From contig DUGC01000092.1 of assembly GCA_013331625.1 (NCBI GenBank), positions 395 through 15,994 on the forward strand: a stretch of 15,600 nt of DNA, written 5' to 3'. Of the stretch, positions 14,160 to 15,600 are shown piece by piece. Within the stretch, counting starts at the first letter, position 1. Every line of letters starts with the position of its first letter. Source of the stretch: Candidatus Iainarchaeum sp. (GTDB lineage: Archaea; Iainarchaeota; Iainarchaeia; Iainarchaeales; Iainarchaeaceae). A model generated the notes under the pieces. The model made no database searches and was not told where the DNA came from. It saw only the letters and a list, made by a program, of their open reading frames with translations. The position numbers and the translations under genes are program-made.

Positions 14160-14567
14160 ATGATGGATTACGAGAAGATGCTCGCAAAGGCATATGCCAC
14201 AATGCCGAAGCAGGCGCTGAACAAGGAGAGGTTCGAACTGCCTGTGCTTGACAGCCTTGTGCAGGGAACAAAGACGCAAGTCAAGAATTTCGGGCAGGCG
14301 GTAAAGACCCTCGGCCGCGATGAAAAGCATGCGCTTAAGTTTTTCACGAGGGAACTGGCTGTGCCCATAACTGCTTCCGATGGAAAGCTGCAGCTCAATG
14401 GAAAATTCTCAAATGTGCAGCTGAACGAAATCCTGAACAAATATGCAAAGCTGTTCGTGCTCTGCCATGAATGCCAGAAGCCCGACACCAAAATAATAGA
14501 GCAGCACGGGACAAAGGTGCTCAAGTGCGACGCATGCGGAGCCACCTCCCCTGTCATGAGGTTGTAG
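14160..14567 (+). CDS. eif2b: Translation initiation factor aIF2 subunit beta
   Basis: This 135-residue protein is full length for archaea. aIF2 (alpha, beta, gamma) brings initiator Met-tRNA to the small ribosomal subunit. The N-terminal helix DYEKMLAKAYATMP, the central alpha/beta domain (KNFGQAVKTLGR, FFTRELAVPI, LQLNGKFSN) and the C-terminal zinc ribbon (C102, C105, C123, C126; LCHECQKPD and LKCDACGA) are all present. Two tandem ATGs start the frame; the leaderless promoter suits the first. It heads the conserved archaeal order aIF2-beta, DUF424, aIF1A, RIO1. Its stop is one base from the next gene's TTG start, so the next gene is translationally linked. Confidence 0.96.
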   Translation: MMDYEKMLAKAYATMPKQALNKERFELPVLDSLVQGTKTQVKNFGQAVKTLGRDEKHALKFFTRELAVPITASDGKLQLNGKFSNVQLNEILNKYAKLFVLCHECQKPDTKIIEQHGTKVLKCDACGATSPVMRL

Positions 14568-14568
14568 T

Positions 14569-14859
14569 TTGTACTGCAAAACCCATACAATGAACGGCCA
14601 CACAGTGCTTGCATGCTGCGACAGGGAACTCATAGGCAGGGTGCTTGAGCAGGGCGAACTCACTGTTGAGATAAGGGCCTCTTTCTACAAACAGGATGAG
14701 ATTGATGCAGGGCTTCTGAAGGAGCTTATTGCCCAGGCCGACAGCGCAAACCTTTTCGGGAAAAGGTCTGTTGCGGTTGCGGTCAAAGAGGGTTTTATTA
14801 AGCAAAGCAACATAATAATGATTGGCGGAGTGCCGCACGCGCAGATATACAAGATGTAG
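14569..14859 (+). CDS. DUF424 family archaeal protein (TTG start)
   Basis: This 96-residue archaeal protein is found in many genomes between or near aIF2-beta and aIF1A. Its exact role is not established, and its context points to translation initiation. The family pattern is clear: MYCKTHTMNGHTVLACCDRE at the start, LLKELIAQADSANLFGKRSV in the middle and IGGVPHAQIYKM at the end (GGVPHAQ at 86-92). The TTG start at 14569 fits the family N-terminus and has an SD-like GAGGT at 14558-14562, 6 nt upstream, inside the aIF2-beta gene. The next ATG (14590) would remove the conserved first strand. The gap to aIF2-beta is one base and to aIF1A eight bases. Confidence 0.9.
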   Translation: MYCKTHTMNGHTVLACCDRELIGRVLEQGELTVEIRASFYKQDEIDAGLLKELIAQADSANLFGKRSVAVAVKEGFIKQSNIIMIGGVPHAQIYKM

Positions 14860-14862
14860 GTG
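14858..14862 (+). promoter_or_regulatory. Shine-Dalgarno site supporting the TTG start of aIF1A
   Basis: AGGTG overlaps the DUF424 stop codon and lies 5 nt before TTG 14868. The alternative ATG at 14892 has no SD at a suitable distance. Confidence 0.5.
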
Positions 14863-14867
14863 TAAGG

Positions 14868-15203
14868 TTGAGCCAGAAAAAAGAAATTGAAATGCAGGAA
14901 GAGAAAAAGCTTGAGGAAATAAGGAAGACGCGCCTCCCGAATGAGAAGGAGCTTGAGATGTTCGGCCTTGTCATACAGATGCACGGCTCGGACCAGGTCA
15001 AGGTAGCGTGCAATGACGGCAAGGAAAGGCAGTGCAGGATTCCCGGAAAGCTGAAAAAAAGGGTTTGGATCAGGCAGAATGACATTGTCATAATAAAATT
15101 GTGGGATTTCCAGCCGTCGAAAGCGGACATCGTGTGGCGGTTTTTCGGCCACCAGACAGAGTATTTGAAGCGCGAGGGCAGGCTCAAGGGGCTGCCCGTC
15201 TGA
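14868..15203 (+). CDS. eif1A: Translation initiation factor aIF1A (TTG start)
   Basis: This 111-residue OB-fold factor sits in the decoding A site of the small subunit and assists start-codon selection (relative of bacterial IF1). The charged N-terminal tail (SQKKEIEMQEEKKLEEIRK) leads into the OB-fold: RLPNEKELEMFGLVIQMHGSD, VACNDGKERQCRIPGKLKK, RVWIRQNDIVIIKLWDFQPS, and the C-terminal helix region DIVWRFFGHQTEYLKREG. The TTG start at 14868 is chosen on the SD site. Starting at ATG 14892 would trim eight tail residues only and cannot be excluded. It is third in the aIF2-beta cluster and is followed after a 29-nt T-rich gap by RIO1. Confidence 0.95.
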   Translation: MSQKKEIEMQEEKKLEEIRKTRLPNEKELEMFGLVIQMHGSDQVKVACNDGKERQCRIPGKLKKRVWIRQNDIVIIKLWDFQPSKADIVWRFFGHQTEYLKREGRLKGLPV

Positions 15204-15232
15204 TTTTACTGTTTTTTGCCCCCATTCCATTT

Positions 15233-15600
15233 ATGCATAAAAGTTTTTCCGGGGACAAAGTAATCAGCGAAGAATCGCTGAAAAAGGTCTTTGAAAAGGT
15301 TTTCAACGAGCGCACCATGCGCTGCCTGTACTCTCTTGCCTCCAAGGGCTATTTCCAGAGCCTTGAATTCCAGATCAATGACGGCAAGGAAGCGCACGTT
15401 TTCAGGGCGGTTGATGCTTCTGGAACGTTCCGCGCAGTGAAGATTTACAAGGTCGAAACATCAGAATTCAATGCAATGGCGCAATACATCGAGGGCGACA
15501 GGCGTTTTTCGCGCGTCAAAAAGGACAGGCGGAGCATTGTTTTCACGTGGGCGAAAAAGGAGTTCAGGAACCTGCAATTGCTCTCGGATGCAAAGGCGGA
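15233..15600 (+). CDS. rio1: RIO1-type serine protein kinase, N-terminal part (truncated by window end)
   Basis: I translated this frame by hand from ATG 15233; it stays open to the window end (122 complete codons). Archaeal Rio1 kinases act in maturation of the small ribosomal subunit. The RIO ATP-binding features are visible: NDGKEAHVFRAVDASGTF (the usual GKEANVY loop), FRAVKIYKVETSEF with the ATP-binding Lys in AVKIYK, the flexible segment YIEGDRRFSRVKKD, and FTWAKKEFRNLQLL. The catalytic loop and metal-binding Asp lie beyond the window. The neighbourhood (aIF1A directly upstream) is the standard archaeal one. There is no SD; TTTTACT near 15204-15210 lies about 26 nt upstream and could be a weak separate promoter. 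Confidence 0.93.
   Translation, partial: MHKSFSGDKVISEESLKKVFEKVFNERTMRCLYSLASKGYFQSLEFQINDGKEAHVFRAVDASGTFRAVKIYKVETSEFNAMAQYIEGDRRFSRVKKDRRSIVFTWAKKEFRNLQLLSDAKA

Noticed and set aside
1..15600. CRISPR array, rRNA, insertion sequence
   Set aside because: I saw no regularly spaced repeats, rRNA-like sequence or transposase. The only mobile element I can support is the intein.

Overview
The window is archaeal. The evidence is aIF5A, aIF2-beta, aIF1A, the archaeal DUF424 protein, RIO1 kinase, an archaeal MCM helicase and a presenilin-type GxGD membrane protease, together with TATA boxes about 26 nt upstream of mostly leaderless start codons. The bacterial-type single-piece methionyl-tRNA synthetase and the tight layout would fit a small-genome DPANN lineage (Micrarchaeota or Diapherotrites-like). 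That placement is an inference and the sequence does not prove it.

Left edge (1-1257): a translationally coupled minus-strand pair, a DUF2226 protein followed by a truncated roadblock/LC7-like protein, diverges from a small basic protein of unknown function. aIF5A (1301-1708) follows with its own promoter and Shine-Dalgarno (SD) site. It converges on metG (1781-3370, minus), and a hairpin plus T-rich terminator lies between them.

Middle (3554-8188): a 1408-residue exported or membrane-anchored protein occupies 4.2 kb. I do not recognise it as a whole. Residues about 720-1151 look like a gingipain (C25)/CHAT caspase-like fold in which the expected catalytic His is replaced by Lys. A 408-nt gene-free stretch follows, rich in perfect inverted repeats. 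It leads into the MCM promoter, whose leader shares a 13-nt block with the aIF5A leader.

Right-centre (8189-13290): MCM helicase is interrupted exactly after the Walker A lysine by a 472-residue intein. The intein carries a LAGLIDADG endonuclease and an extra XRE-like helix-turn-helix. Next come a YggS/PROSC-type PLP-binding protein and an archaeal presenilin homologue, each with its own promoter.

Right edge (13436-15600): a minus-strand DedA/VTT membrane protein diverges from the conserved archaeal translation cluster aIF2-beta, DUF424, aIF1A, RIO1 (truncated by the window end). The two inner genes of the cluster use TTG starts backed by SD sequences. Translation initiation and elongation (aIF2-beta, aIF1A, aIF5A, MetRS), ribosome maturation (RIO1) and DNA replication (MCM) dominate the housekeeping content. 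The giant surface protein, the intein and the repeat-rich spacer are the unusual parts.
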